A stretch of DNA of 46,364 nucleotides, from positions 1-46,364 of the forward strand of contig CAJXRD010000020.1 of the NCBI GenBank assembly GCA_913058295.1, written 5' to 3'. Position 1 is the stretch's first letter, and each line of letters starts with the position of its first letter. The notes below the pieces were generated by a model. That model made no database searches and was not told where the DNA came from. It saw only the letters and a program-made list of their open reading frames with translations. The translations under genes were made by a program, and so were the position numbers. This DNA is from an uncultured Flavobacteriales bacterium. GTDB lineage: Bacteria > Bacteroidota > Bacteroidia > Flavobacteriales > Flavobacteriaceae. This document shows, piece after piece, positions 1 through 8,181 of the stretch.

Positions 1-24
1 GCGTCAGATGTGTATAAGAGACAG
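1..24 (+). other. Residual Nextera (Tn5) sequencing adapter, not genomic
   Basis: Bases 6-24 are AGATGTGTATAAGAGACAG, the 19-bp Tn5 mosaic end used in Nextera libraries. The five preceding bases GCGTC continue the known read-1 adapter. Genomic sequence appears to start at base 25 with GTGCTTCATT. That resembles the start of a later cassette (GTTGTGCGTCATT at 8151), so only GTT of a cassette boundary seems to be missing. This is library residue, not a transposon. Confidence 0.97.
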
Positions 25-52
25 GTGCTTCATTATCAGAAACTGCTAACCA

Positions 53-799
53 ATGATAAAATTCTTTAGAAAAATTCGACAAAACTTGCTAATGGAAAAC
101 AAAACAGGTAAGTACTTAAAATATGCTATTGGCGAAGTTGTACTCGTCGTTATCGGGATTTTGATAGCCATATCGATTAATAGTTGGAATGAGAATCGAA
201 TTTCTAGGAACAAAGAAATTCTGCTTCTAAAGGAATTAAATAACGAATTTAAACTGAACAAAATACAATTGGATACTGTATTGTCAAGGCATTTGAAGTC
301 CAAAAAATCAGTGGATTATCTAGTATCAAGGTTACCTATACAATCCATGGAAACAGAAAACCTTGATTCGCTCTCATTTCATCTTATTAAAGTAGGGGTT
401 ACCTATACGTTTAATCCTTCAGGTGGTGTAATTAATTCTTTAATGAGCAGTTCGACTATAGATATTATTTCAAATGATGAATTACGTCAATTAATTATTG
501 GTTGGAATGATGTATTATTAGATTATCAAGAAGAAGAAATACTAGCACGTGATAATTATATTAATTATTTAAAACCCTTTGAAAAAAAACATTTTAATTG
601 GGGTGGTGATGAAAAAAGTTGGTTAAATGATTCAAGAGTAGATTTTAGTATTTTCCAAAGCTTAGAATTTGACAATTATGTACATGATAGGCGTTGGGAT
701 TTAAAAAACATCTTAGACAATAGATATGGAGAGTTAGATATGATAAAAACAAATATTGATAAAATTATTGAATTATCTGAAAGCAATAACAATGATTAA
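53..799 (+). CDS. DUF6090 family membrane-anchored protein (copy 1)
   Basis: The 248-residue protein begins with the family signature MIKFFRKIRQNLL, a basic amphipathic start. One transmembrane helix follows at about residues 25-44 (YAIGEVVLVVIGILIAI), then the NSWNE motif typical of DUF6090 proteins. The rest is a mostly helical, charged soluble domain. The molecular function is unknown; a single N-terminal helix suggests a membrane-anchored protein. It overlaps the next DUF6090 gene by 8 bp (ATG at 792, this stop at 797-799), so the two are probably translationally coupled. It starts only about 28 bp after the presumed cassette start, leaving little room for a private promoter. Family assignment is firm; function is not. 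Confidence 0.9.
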   Translation: MIKFFRKIRQNLLMENKTGKYLKYAIGEVVLVVIGILIAISINSWNENRISRNKEILLLKELNNEFKLNKIQLDTVLSRHLKSKKSVDYLVSRLPIQSMETENLDSLSFHLIKVGVTYTFNPSGGVINSLMSSSTIDIISNDELRQLIIGWNDVLLDYQEEEILARDNYINYLKPFEKKHFNWGGDEKSWLNDSRVDFSIFQSLEFDNYVHDRRWDLKNILDNRYGELDMIKTNIDKIIELSESNNND

Positions 800-1556
800 G
801 TTTTTTAGAAAGATTAGATACGACCTTATGGAAAAAAACAAAATCGGAAAGTATTTTAAATATGCTATTGGTGAGATCGTTTTGGTTGTAATTGGTATTC
901 TCATTGCATTGAGCATTAATAATTGGAATGAAGACAGAAAATCTGCTAACGCAGAGGCAAAAGCTTTGGTGGAATTATTAGCCGAGTTTAAAAAAAATCA
1001 ATCAGATTTAATGAGAGTGTATCGCATAAAAACAAGAGCAGCAAAAAATCTTGACCGTTATTTACACCTTATAAATAATGATAGTGTTCCGGATAATGAA
1101 AAAAGCTATGTTTATATTGGCATAGGTGATAATACATGGAAAAAACAATATACTGTTCTAAATAGCTTATTAACATCTGGTGCGATAAATAATATTAAAA
1201 ATGATTCTTTAAAATACCTTCTAACTACATGGAATGATTATAAAGATGATTATTTGGAACAACAGAATGATTATTTTATAACAGCTCGAGATTACTCTAA
1301 TTACCTGAGAGATAAAGTCCCCAATAAGTTTAAAGTTCTAGATTCTACTTACCAGAATTGGGACTATAAACGATTTGAAAGTAAGGAAGAAACACAACGA
1401 TTATCAGAAAAGATAATTAACAGCATAGAGTATCAAAATTTTTTAAAAGTTATTGGCCAGAAACTATACATTCAAGCACGTGTTATACAGCCACTAAAAA
1501 ACAACTATTCAAAGATCGTAGAATTATTAGAGAAAGAAATCAATTTCAAAAAATAA
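792..1556 (+). CDS. DUF6090 family membrane-anchored protein (copy 2)
   Basis: The 254-residue protein has the same layout as its upstream neighbour: MIKFFRKIRYDLMEKNK, one transmembrane helix near residues 26-45 (YAIGEIVLVVIGILIAL), NNWNE, then a helical soluble domain of about 200 residues. The start at 792 was chosen because the family signature begins there; an in-frame ATG at 756 would add 12 non-conserved residues lying inside gene 1. Both copies belong to one cassette-like unit ending in the palindrome at 1562. The C-terminal halves of the two are clearly diverged, so this is an old duplication or the joining of two family members rather than a recent tandem copy. Function unknown. Confidence 0.9.
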   Translation: MIKFFRKIRYDLMEKNKIGKYFKYAIGEIVLVVIGILIALSINNWNEDRKSANAEAKALVELLAEFKKNQSDLMRVYRIKTRAAKNLDRYLHLINNDSVPDNEKSYVYIGIGDNTWKKQYTVLNSLLTSGAINNIKNDSLKYLLTTWNDYKDDYLEQQNDYFITARDYSNYLRDKVPNKFKVLDSTYQNWDYKRFESKEETQRLSEKIINSIEYQNFLKVIGQKLYIQARVIQPLKNNYSKIVELLEKEINFKK

Positions 1557-1561
1557 CGAAA

Positions 1562-1692
1562 GCACAACACCGTGTATAATTCATTGCTAGTACTCGCCTA
1601 CTTACGAAAATCCTCGCGGATTTTCTGTTTGGTTTTTATTTGCTAAATTAGGTGTTTAAACACGCCACTAATCATTTACAAAACCGTTATAC
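1562..1692 (+). repeat. attC-like site 1 (long class)
   Basis: R'' box GCACAAC (1562-1568), arm GTGTATAAT, apical stem GAAAATCC/GGATTTTC (1606-1625), arm TTTACAAAACC and R' GTTATAC (1686-1692). R'' (AAGCACAAC) matches the GTGCTT at the start of its own unit (base 25), not the R' it faces. Confidence 0.82.
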
Positions 1693-1700
1693 AAAATTAG

Positions 1701-2948
1701 ATGAAGATATTCTTAATTGCGATTATTTCATTAATCTTATTGACAGGATGCCGCGATGACGGAAAAGATGAAAGCCTAATTTCTTTGTCAGAAAATAGTG
1801 GATTTATTAGTAAACGACACTTACATGATAAAACATTAGACGATTCTAATTTTACAACTGAACAGCAATGGGATAGTTTACATGATATTTCTAACAAAAA
1901 AATAGTTTATAAGAAAGGGAAACTTGACGCTCAATATAAAACATTCGGTTGGCACCCTTATTACAATGGGTCTTCTTATAAAACTTATAATTTTTCAATA
2001 CTTTGGGGAGTGTCCTACTACTCATACAGTATAGAACCTAAAACGGGTAACTACAAAAGTATCCATCAATGGAAAACCACAGCGCTAATTGATAGTGCTA
2101 AAGTACATAACTGTAAAGTCTTTCTTTCTATTTCTAATTTTGGTAAAACAAACAACACTGTTTTCTTAAAAAATCTAGAAGCGCAAAACACATTGATAGA
2201 CAGTCTATCTAACCTATTGGCGTTTAGAGGTGCAAATGGCATCAATATTGATTTTGAAGGAGTCCCAAAAAATTCTAAAAAAGAATTCACAAAGTTTATT
2301 GCATTAATTTCAAAAAAACTAAAAAAAATCAACCCATCTTATATGATTTCATTATCACTTTATGCCGTTGATTGGAATAATGTTTTTGACATTAACGCTC
2401 TGGATCCGTATATAGATTTTTATACACTAATGGGCTATGATTACTATGGTAGTTTTAGTAAGACTACTGGTCCTTTAACTCCATTTACCTCCAGTGAGAA
2501 ATTTGGAAATGGGCTTATAGCATCGGTTGATCGTTATAGAAACAAAGGTGTTCATCCTAAAAAACTAATTATTGGCTTACCATATTATGGAGTAGAATGG
2601 TACACCAATAGTGATAAAATAGGAGCTGATGTCGTAAAATTTAGATCTCATCCTTCCTATAAATCAATAAGAACAATTGACATTGATTCTTTACACATCC
2701 CATTACAATTTGATACTATTAGCTCTTCCAGCTATATGATTATGAAAGATAGCAACAATACTTTTAGACAACTTTATTTTGAAGATGTAAAATCACTCTC
2801 AATTAAATATGATTGGATTAAAAAGAATAATTTTGGAGGTGTTGGAATTTGGGCTCTGGGATATGATAATGACTATTCTGAGCTATGGAATTTATTAACT
2901 GAAAAATTTTCAGAAGAACAAAATGCAACTTTGTATAACAATAAATAA
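1701..2948 (+). CDS. Glycoside hydrolase family 18 lipoprotein
   Basis: The 415-residue protein has a lipoprotein signal peptide with lipobox LLTGC (Cys17), so it is probably anchored in the envelope. The GH18 active-site strand reads GINIDFEG with the catalytic acid at Glu186 (compare DxxDxDxE), and the later MGYDYYG strand is also typical. Family members hydrolyse chitin or other N-acetylglucosamine polymers by substrate-assisted catalysis; peptidoglycan-directed members also exist, so the substrate is uncertain. The start codon lies only 7 bp after the unit's GTTATACAA start, so the gene has no room for its own promoter. Its last codons (LYNNK) are encoded by the R'' box of the following attC-like site, a hallmark of cassette genes. 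Confidence 0.85.
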   Translation: MKIFLIAIISLILLTGCRDDGKDESLISLSENSGFISKRHLHDKTLDDSNFTTEQQWDSLHDISNKKIVYKKGKLDAQYKTFGWHPYYNGSSYKTYNFSILWGVSYYSYSIEPKTGNYKSIHQWKTTALIDSAKVHNCKVFLSISNFGKTNNTVFLKNLEAQNTLIDSLSNLLAFRGANGINIDFEGVPKNSKKEFTKFIALISKKLKKINPSYMISLSLYAVDWNNVFDINALDPYIDFYTLMGYDYYGSFSKTTGPLTPFTSSEKFGNGLIASVDRYRNKGVHPKKLIIGLPYYGVEWYTNSDKIGADVVKFRSHPSYKSIRTIDIDSLHIPLQFDTISSSSYMIMKDSNNTFRQLYFEDVKSLSIKYDWIKKNNFGGVGIWALGYDNDYSELWNLLTEKFSEEQNATLYNNK

Positions 2949-2986
2949 ACACTATTAAAACAGGTGTTTATTCAAACACGTTGTCT
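2933..2986 (+). repeat. attC-like site 2 (compact class)
   Basis: This is a 54-bp palindrome: R'' GTATAAC (2933-2939), inner stem ATAAACAC/GTGTTTAT, and R' GTTGTCT (2980-2986). The extended box TTGTATAAC (2931-2939) is the exact reverse complement of GTTATACAA (1686-1694) at the start of the same unit. It overlaps the 3' end of the GH18 gene. Confidence 0.8.
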
Positions 2987-3013
2987 GTAATTGTGGAATA
3001 ATTAAATAAAATA

Positions 3014-4078
3014 ATGACAAGATTTGTAAAAAAGCAAAAACATGAAATTGGAAGACCACCTGACGAACTAATTTTTCGCGGCAGCCAAAGAATTGATAAG
3101 GTTTTGTTGAGAATTATTGACTTTGATTCGAACAATCTTAATGAAGATAATACTTCCTCTGTCAAAGACATAAGCAAATACAACAACGAAAATACAGTCA
3201 CTTGGATAAACATTGATGGTCTTCACAATTTGACCATGATGGAAGAGATAGCCTCTGCACTTAATTTTGATAAACTTACAATTGCGGAAGTCCTAAATAC
3301 AGAAGGCCGACCGAGAATTCTTGATTTTGACAATTGCACATTGATTTCTATTAAAATGTTGCGCCAAAATGATAAAACAGGAATTATTGATGTTGAAAAT
3401 TTGAGCTTAATTTTAACCAAGTCAACACTGATAACATTTCAAGAAAGGAAAGGGGATGTTTTCGAGCCTGTAAGAGAACGGATTCGAAAACAGAAAAAAA
3501 GAATTAGAAATAATGGAACTGATTATTTGACTTTCGCTCTTCTAGATATTGTGGTGGATAATTACTTATATGTAATCAGTCTATTAGGAGAAAAAATTGA
3601 AACTTTAGAAGAAAACCTTCTGCTTAACCCTAACCAAAATGTCATCAATGATATCAACAACTATAAACGTGAACTGAATTTTCTTCGCAAAAACATCAAA
3701 CCTGCTAAAGAAATGATTTTTTCTTTGGCTAAAATGGAATCAGAATTTTTTACCGAGTCTACTAGCATTCATTTTAAAGAGCTTCAAGACAACATTAGCC
3801 AAGCAAGTGATTCTTCTGACAGCTATCGTGAAATTTTATCTGATCAATTGAATATTTATCACACCACAATTAGCAGCAAATTAAATGATATAATGAAATT
3901 TTTGACTGTTTTTTCAGTCATCTTTATTCCTTTAACTTTTATTGCAGGTATATATGGAACTAACTTTGACAATGTTCCTGAGCTTCATTATGAATACAGT
4001 TATTTCATAATGTGGGGAGTTATTGTAGTTATTGCTATTCTTATGTTACTTTATTTCAGAAAGAAAAAATGGCTTTAA
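3014..4078 (+). CDS. corA: CorA-type magnesium/divalent cation transporter
   Basis: The 354-residue protein matches the usual CorA length and order: an N-terminal cytoplasmic alpha/beta domain, a long helical stalk (about residues 130-290) and two C-terminal transmembrane helices (about 293-313 and 328-347). The loop between the helices normally carries the selectivity motif GMN. Here it reads YGTNF (Gly315-Thr316-Asn317), followed by the acidic segment DNVPEL. CorA channels are homopentamers that import Mg2+ down the membrane potential. The gene starts 34 bp after the unit boundary and is the only gene in its unit. The Thr in the signature position may alter selectivity. Family assignment is secure. 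Confidence 0.93.
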   Translation: MTRFVKKQKHEIGRPPDELIFRGSQRIDKVLLRIIDFDSNNLNEDNTSSVKDISKYNNENTVTWINIDGLHNLTMMEEIASALNFDKLTIAEVLNTEGRPRILDFDNCTLISIKMLRQNDKTGIIDVENLSLILTKSTLITFQERKGDVFEPVRERIRKQKKRIRNNGTDYLTFALLDIVVDNYLYVISLLGEKIETLEENLLLNPNQNVINDINNYKRELNFLRKNIKPAKEMIFSLAKMESEFFTESTSIHFKELQDNISQASDSSDSYREILSDQLNIYHTTISSKLNDIMKFLTVFSVIFIPLTFIAGIYGTNFDNVPELHYEYSYFIMWGVIVVIAILMLLYFRKKKWL

Positions 4079-4084
4079 AACTAA

Positions 4085-4136
4085 ACACAACAATGTATAT
4101 AGCGCATTGAAACACGCCATATACTAACCGTTAAGC
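4085..4136 (+). repeat. attC-like site 3 (compact class)
   Basis: R'' ACACAAC (4085-4091), arm ATGTATAT, arm ATATACTAACC and R' GTTAAGC (4130-4136). R'' pairs with the start of its own unit (GTTGTCT at 2980) at 6 of 7 positions. Confidence 0.72.
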
Positions 4137-4165
4137 CCAAGTTAGAATAACATTATAAGAAAAAA

Positions 4166-6025
4166 ATGAAAAAGACAGACAAGCAATTGGGAATGAATAA
4201 AGGTATTGCTCGAAGAGATTTCATACAAGCAACTGTTTTGACTTCATTAGGCTTAATGCTTCCAACATCATGTGTTTTCACCTCTAACGACAATGAAGCG
4301 CCTTCAAATAATTATCCCCCTTTAAAAACGGGAATGCGTGGTTCACATGAAGGATCATATGAAACAGCACATGCTTTGGCTCGGCAAGGTATTCAATTTG
4401 ACAATCCTATTGACTCTAGTGAATATTATGACCTTATTGTTGTAGGAGCAGGTATCAGCGGCCTAACCACTGCATATGAATATCGCAAAAGGTTTGGGAT
4501 TGAATCAAAAATTCTCATTATTGATAACCATGATGATTTTGGTGGGCATGCGAAACGAAATGAGTTCAATCAATCGTCAAGTACACGCTTATCATGGGGT
4601 GGTACTATGAATTTAGAATATACCTCTTTTAGCCAATCAGTTCTTGATTTTATAGCTGAATTAGGGATTGAGATAAATGACTTGGAAAAAAAAATTGAGT
4701 TTAAATACGGAAACGACAAACCTGCAATTTGGTTTGATGCAGAAACTTATGGTAAAAACATCCTTGTTTCTGGGTTTTCTATGTATAGTAGAAATGAAGA
4801 TGCGCTCGATCAAATAGATAAATTCCCACTGAGTGAGCTGGGTATAAAAGCTTTGAAATCCTTTTATAAGAAAGACACTAATGTGCTTGAAGGTTTGTCA
4901 GAAAAAGAAATTGAAAAGGTGTTATACAAAACAAGCTACACCGATTTTTTAGAGAAGTACTGCAAACTTCCTAAAGAAGTTATTGAGATATTTATTAAAT
5001 CTACGGACGGCTATTGGGGAGTTCAGCCTCATAGTTTATCCGTAGCTGAAGCAATAAGTGCTTGGCTTCCAGGAAGTCATCGATTGGGTGAATCGGCTTC
5101 AAAAGTTGTTGGCAATGATGAGTCGGAAGAAGTAGCAATGTTTCCAGATGGTAATGCTACCATTGCTCGACTTTTGGCTTGTTCATTAATACCTGATATC
5201 TGCCCTGAAGCTAATGCGCAAACGATAGCCATGGCAAAGCTTGATTATTCAAAGCTTGACGTATCCAACAACTCTATTAACATTCGATTATCATCTACGG
5301 TGGTTAACGTCAAAAATGAGGATCATAAAGTAGCGGTAACTTATGTTCGAAAAGGAAAAACAATACGCCTACGATCCAAACATAGTGTTCTAGCTTGCTT
5401 TCATTCCATTATACCTCATATTTGCCCTGAACTCCCCTCCCATCAGAAGAAAGCGCAACAATACCAAGTAAAGCACCCCATGCTTGTGACCAACGTACTT
5501 GTTAAAAATAGTAAGGCTCTTGATAAACTAGGCATTTCTGGAGCTTACTGCCCGGGACGTATGCATGCTAAAGTATTTATGACGAAAGGGGTTAATACAG
5601 TAGGCTACCAACCTGATTACGAAAAAGATGAGGCTGTACCTCTGATGTTTTGGGGGATGATGGAACCGCCTACACGAGATGTTCATATTCACGATCAGCT
5701 TAGAGGAGCAAGAATGATACTTTTTCAAAAGAAATTCGAAGACTTTGAAAGAGAAGTAAGAACTGTGCTAGATGGTCTATTGGGGCCTGCAGGGTTTGAT
5801 GTATCTGAAGATATATTGGCAATAACGGTAAACAGGTGGTCTCACGGTTATTCTTATGGCTACCTCGACCTTTGGGATGAAAAATATAAAGCTGGGGAAG
5901 CTCCTCATGAAATAGCACGGCAACCAATCGGGAATATAAGTATTGCTAATTGTGATGCTGCTGCTTCGGCATATAGTCAGGCAGCCATAGAAGAAGCATT
6001 TAGAGCTGTAAATGAACTAAAATAA
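4166..6025 (+). CDS. FAD-dependent oxidoreductase, spermidine dehydrogenase-like, Tat-exported
   Basis: The 619-residue protein has a twin-arginine signal (RRDFIQ, Arg16-Arg17) followed by a hydrophobic run and a lipobox-like LPTSC (Cys36), suggesting export in folded form and lipid anchoring. The segment GMRGSHEGSYETAHALA precedes the Rossmann dinucleotide motif VVGAGISGL and then DDFGGHAKRNEF. This order is characteristic of the spermidine dehydrogenase (SpdH)-like flavoprotein family. SpdH cleaves spermidine to 1,3-diaminopropane and 4-aminobutyraldehyde; the substrate here is inferred from family resemblance only. It is the only gene between two attC-like sites and one of the largest single-gene units in the array. 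Confidence 0.8.
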   Translation: MKKTDKQLGMNKGIARRDFIQATVLTSLGLMLPTSCVFTSNDNEAPSNNYPPLKTGMRGSHEGSYETAHALARQGIQFDNPIDSSEYYDLIVVGAGISGLTTAYEYRKRFGIESKILIIDNHDDFGGHAKRNEFNQSSSTRLSWGGTMNLEYTSFSQSVLDFIAELGIEINDLEKKIEFKYGNDKPAIWFDAETYGKNILVSGFSMYSRNEDALDQIDKFPLSELGIKALKSFYKKDTNVLEGLSEKEIEKVLYKTSYTDFLEKYCKLPKEVIEIFIKSTDGYWGVQPHSLSVAEAISAWLPGSHRLGESASKVVGNDESEEVAMFPDGNATIARLLACSLIPDICPEANAQTIAMAKLDYSKLDVSNNSINIRLSSTVVNVKNEDHKVAVTYVRKGKTIRLRSKHSVLACFHSIIPHICPELPSHQKKAQQYQVKHPMLVTNVLVKNSKALDKLGISGAYCPGRMHAKVFMTKGVNTVGYQPDYEKDEAVPLMFWGMMEPPTRDVHIHDQLRGARMILFQKKFEDFEREVRTVLDGLLGPAGFDVSEDILAITVNRWSHGYSYGYLDLWDEKYKAGEAPHEIARQPIGNISIANCDAAASAYSQAAIEEAFRAVNELK

Positions 6026-6032
6026 AATCTGT

Positions 6033-6100
6033 ATCTAACAATGTTTATAGTGCATAGCACCCTGCGGGATACTACGACACCATACACGAACACGTTGGTT
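6033..6100 (+). repeat. attC-like site 4 (short, divergent)
   Basis: R'' ATCTAAC (6033-6039), then ATGTTTATAG, a GC-rich centre (AGCACCCTGCGGGATACT), arm CCATACACGAACAC and R' GTTGGTT (6094-6100). Match to the start of its own unit (GTTAAGC) is limited to TAAC, so this boundary is weaker. Confidence 0.6.
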
Positions 6101-6125
6101 CACTCAAACTTAAAAATGATTAACC

Positions 6126-6953
6126 ATGAAAAAAATTAAAACCATGAAAATATTTTTAATCCACTTAGTACTATTTCTAACAATACAGTTAGTAATGGGC
6201 CAAGATGCAAGCGTAGGTAGTTTAGCTATAGATGCTATAAATGGCAATCAATATGGTTGGGCAGTAGATTATAAAACTCAAACAGCATCCAAAAAACGTG
6301 CGATTGAAGAGTGTCAAAAAAACGGTGGTAATGATTGCCATACAGTACTTTGGTTTGAAGGAGGTTGTGGCGTATATGTGGTAGATTTAGACAACCCTAG
6401 TCTTTATGGTTGGGGAGTTGCCAATACTCGTGTAGAAGCAGAGAGTATTGCAATGGCAGAAGCTCGTAAAATAGGAGGCACAAACTTAAAAGTACGTGTT
6501 TGGGGTTGTAATGATGGTAATTTAATAGATTCTAATCAAAAACCAGTAAGTGCCAATTTTAAAGGAACTTATATGTTTCATTACACTACTTCTTCATCAG
6601 ATAAAAAGTTTTTTACAAGCAATTTATTATATGTACCCAATGTTGCTAAAAAAGAAAATGAAAAATGGTATTGGTCTCCAAGTGCAGAAAGCGTAATTAC
6701 CCCAAAAGCTGTAGAATTTTGGGATGCTGTAGAAGCAAATAAGTATAGTTATTTAACGAAAGAACAACGCAAAAAATTAATTACACGGAATAAAAATGTA
6801 GATTGGGTAGGTGCAAGTGAAATAGAGTATGCAAACGCAAAGATAAACCTAAATAGTTTAGAAGATCGAAAAGCTATCTTTCAGAAGTTTAAAGAAGCTC
6901 TTACAAATCAAAAAAGAGATGAGGGCTTTGAAATTATCGAAGTTATTTTATAA
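6126..6953 (+). CDS. Secreted DUF4189-domain protein
   Basis: The 275-residue protein has an N-terminal signal peptide (MKIFLIHLVLFLTIQLVMGQ, preceded by a short basic stretch). Residues of about 30-130 match the DUF4189 pattern: AIDAINGNQYGWAVDY, repeated cysteines (EECQKNGGNDCH, GGCGVYVVD), and a second YGWGVANT unit with WGCN. DUF4189 domains are small secreted disulfide-bonded modules of unknown function. The C-terminal 130 residues are charged and have no motif I recognise. It occupies its own unit; about 85 bp between its stop and the next attC-like site has no recognisable content. Periplasmic or extracellular location is inferred from the signal peptide. Confidence 0.82.
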   Translation: MKKIKTMKIFLIHLVLFLTIQLVMGQDASVGSLAIDAINGNQYGWAVDYKTQTASKKRAIEECQKNGGNDCHTVLWFEGGCGVYVVDLDNPSLYGWGVANTRVEAESIAMAEARKIGGTNLKVRVWGCNDGNLIDSNQKPVSANFKGTYMFHYTTSSSDKKFFTSNLLYVPNVAKKENEKWYWSPSAESVITPKAVEFWDAVEANKYSYLTKEQRKKLITRNKNVDWVGASEIEYANAKINLNSLEDRKAIFQKFKEALTNQKRDEGFEIIEVIL

Positions 6954-7037
6954 CAATCATTGTAGATGACTTTGTAAAACTGTGTTAAAATTAGCATAGC
7001 AGAACATAATAAACGTCACGTTTGGAATAAAAACTAC

Positions 7038-7172
7038 TGGCAACACGGTTTATAATTAATTGCTTTAGCAAGTGCTTATTTAGAAAATTCTTTCGGAATT
7101 TTCTTGCGTCCATTTTTGTTTACTAAATTAGTTGATTAAACACGCAACGAATCCATACACGAACACTTTAGC
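7038..7172 (+). repeat. attC-like site 5 (long class, degenerate R' box)
   Basis: R'' TGGCAAC (7038-7044), then ACGGTTTATAATT, apical stem AGAAAATTC/GAATTTTCT, the TTTACTAAATTAG segment shared with other long sites, and arm CCATACACGAACA. The expected GTT core reads CTTTAGC (7166-7172), so the crossover triplet may be mutated. Confidence 0.7.
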
Positions 7173-7197
7173 CTTTATTAAAAAAAATGATAATCAA

Positions 7198-8016
7198 TTG
7201 ATAAACTTATTTACATCATCAGTTATACAAGATAAAGAAGAAAAGAAAAAATATCGCTGGCAAGTCTCTATAAGCATTCTTGTTCTATTCATTATTGGTT
7301 CTTTAATAAATATTCCTTTTAGTAGAGAAGTCAAAAAGTTAAATATAGAATCAGGAAGAACTGATATTTATCTTAATGAGTCAATTATTGATGACCTAAT
7401 TAATACAGGGATTGGTAGTTTAATTTTAGGTGTAATTTTAGTTTTTATCGGTTTATGGGTTTCTTCAAGAACTAATTTGGGAGCACCCCTTATTACTCGA
7501 ATATTTTCAAAAAAATCATTTAATAAATCAGAAAGCTGGAAAGCTTTATTCTCGAGTCTCATTTTGTCATCATTTGTGGCTTTATTTTTATTGGGCCTTT
7601 TTGAGTTACAAAGTGAGTTTTATCCAATTTCAGGTATAATTTCACGACCATCCAAACCTTTTTATGCTCTTGTGGCATTCTCTGCTGGAATTAGCGAAGA
7701 AATAATGTTCCGATTAGGATTAATGTCGTTGATAATTACGGTTATTCAATTTTTGAAAAAAGCAGATAATCCGTCGAATAAAACAATCTGGATAGGCATC
7801 ATAATTTCTGCAATATTTTTTGGGCTTATTCATCTTCCGTTATCCAAAAACTTTGTAGAATTAACACCTTTTACTATCGGTGTAACGATGATTGGAAACT
7901 TAATAACAGGTTCAACATTTGGGTGGATATTTTGGAAGCGCGGATTATTGTTAGCTATTATATCACATATTGCTTTTGATTTAGTATTTCACGTAATCGG
8001 AACACCATACACTTAG
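7198..8016 (+). CDS. CPBP family intramembrane glutamic protease
   Basis: This is a polytopic membrane protein of about 272 residues with the three CPBP (Abi/CAAX protease, MEROPS M82-like) motifs: SEEIMFR (glutamates plus Arg), FFGLIHLP (FxxxH) and SHIAFDL. These residues form the catalytic site in type II CAAX proteases. Bacterial members can modify peptides or act in self-immunity, but the role here is unknown. The start is uncertain. I chose TTG at 7198; an in-frame TTG at 7132 gives a protein 22 residues longer, but those residues would be encoded by the preceding attC-like site. No in-frame ATG precedes the first transmembrane segment, so a degraded 5' end is possible. Confidence 0.82.
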   Translation: MINLFTSSVIQDKEEKKKYRWQVSISILVLFIIGSLINIPFSREVKKLNIESGRTDIYLNESIIDDLINTGIGSLILGVILVFIGLWVSSRTNLGAPLITRIFSKKSFNKSESWKALFSSLILSSFVALFLLGLFELQSEFYPISGIISRPSKPFYALVAFSAGISEEIMFRLGLMSLIITVIQFLKKADNPSNKTIWIGIIISAIFFGLIHLPLSKNFVELTPFTIGVTMIGNLITGSTFGWIFWKRGLLLAIISHIAFDLVFHVIGTPYT

Positions 8017-8027
8017 AAAATAACAAA

Positions 8028-8157
8028 GCCTAACACCGTATATATTATTTATTGCTTCTGCCTACTTACGAAAATACTTGTGGATTTTCTTGGACAGTAA
8101 TTATTTACTAAATTAGGTGCTTAACTAGGCAACTAACCATACACAAAGCCGTTGTGC
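8028..8157 (+). repeat. attC-like site 6 (long class)
   Basis: R'' GCCTAAC (8028-8034), ACCGTATATATT, apical GAAAATAC/GGATTTTC, TACTAAATTAGGTGCTTAA, arm CCATACACAAAGCC and R' GTTGTGC (8151-8157). Extended R'' AAAGCCTAAC matches the start of its own unit (TTTAGCCTTT at 7167) at 8 of 10 positions. Confidence 0.82.
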
Positions 8158-8181
8158 GTCATTATAACTAAACATTAACCA

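Noticed and set aside
1-24. Tn5 mosaic end as evidence of a real transposon
   Set aside because: The preceding bases continue the commercial adapter sequence and no transposase or second end is present.
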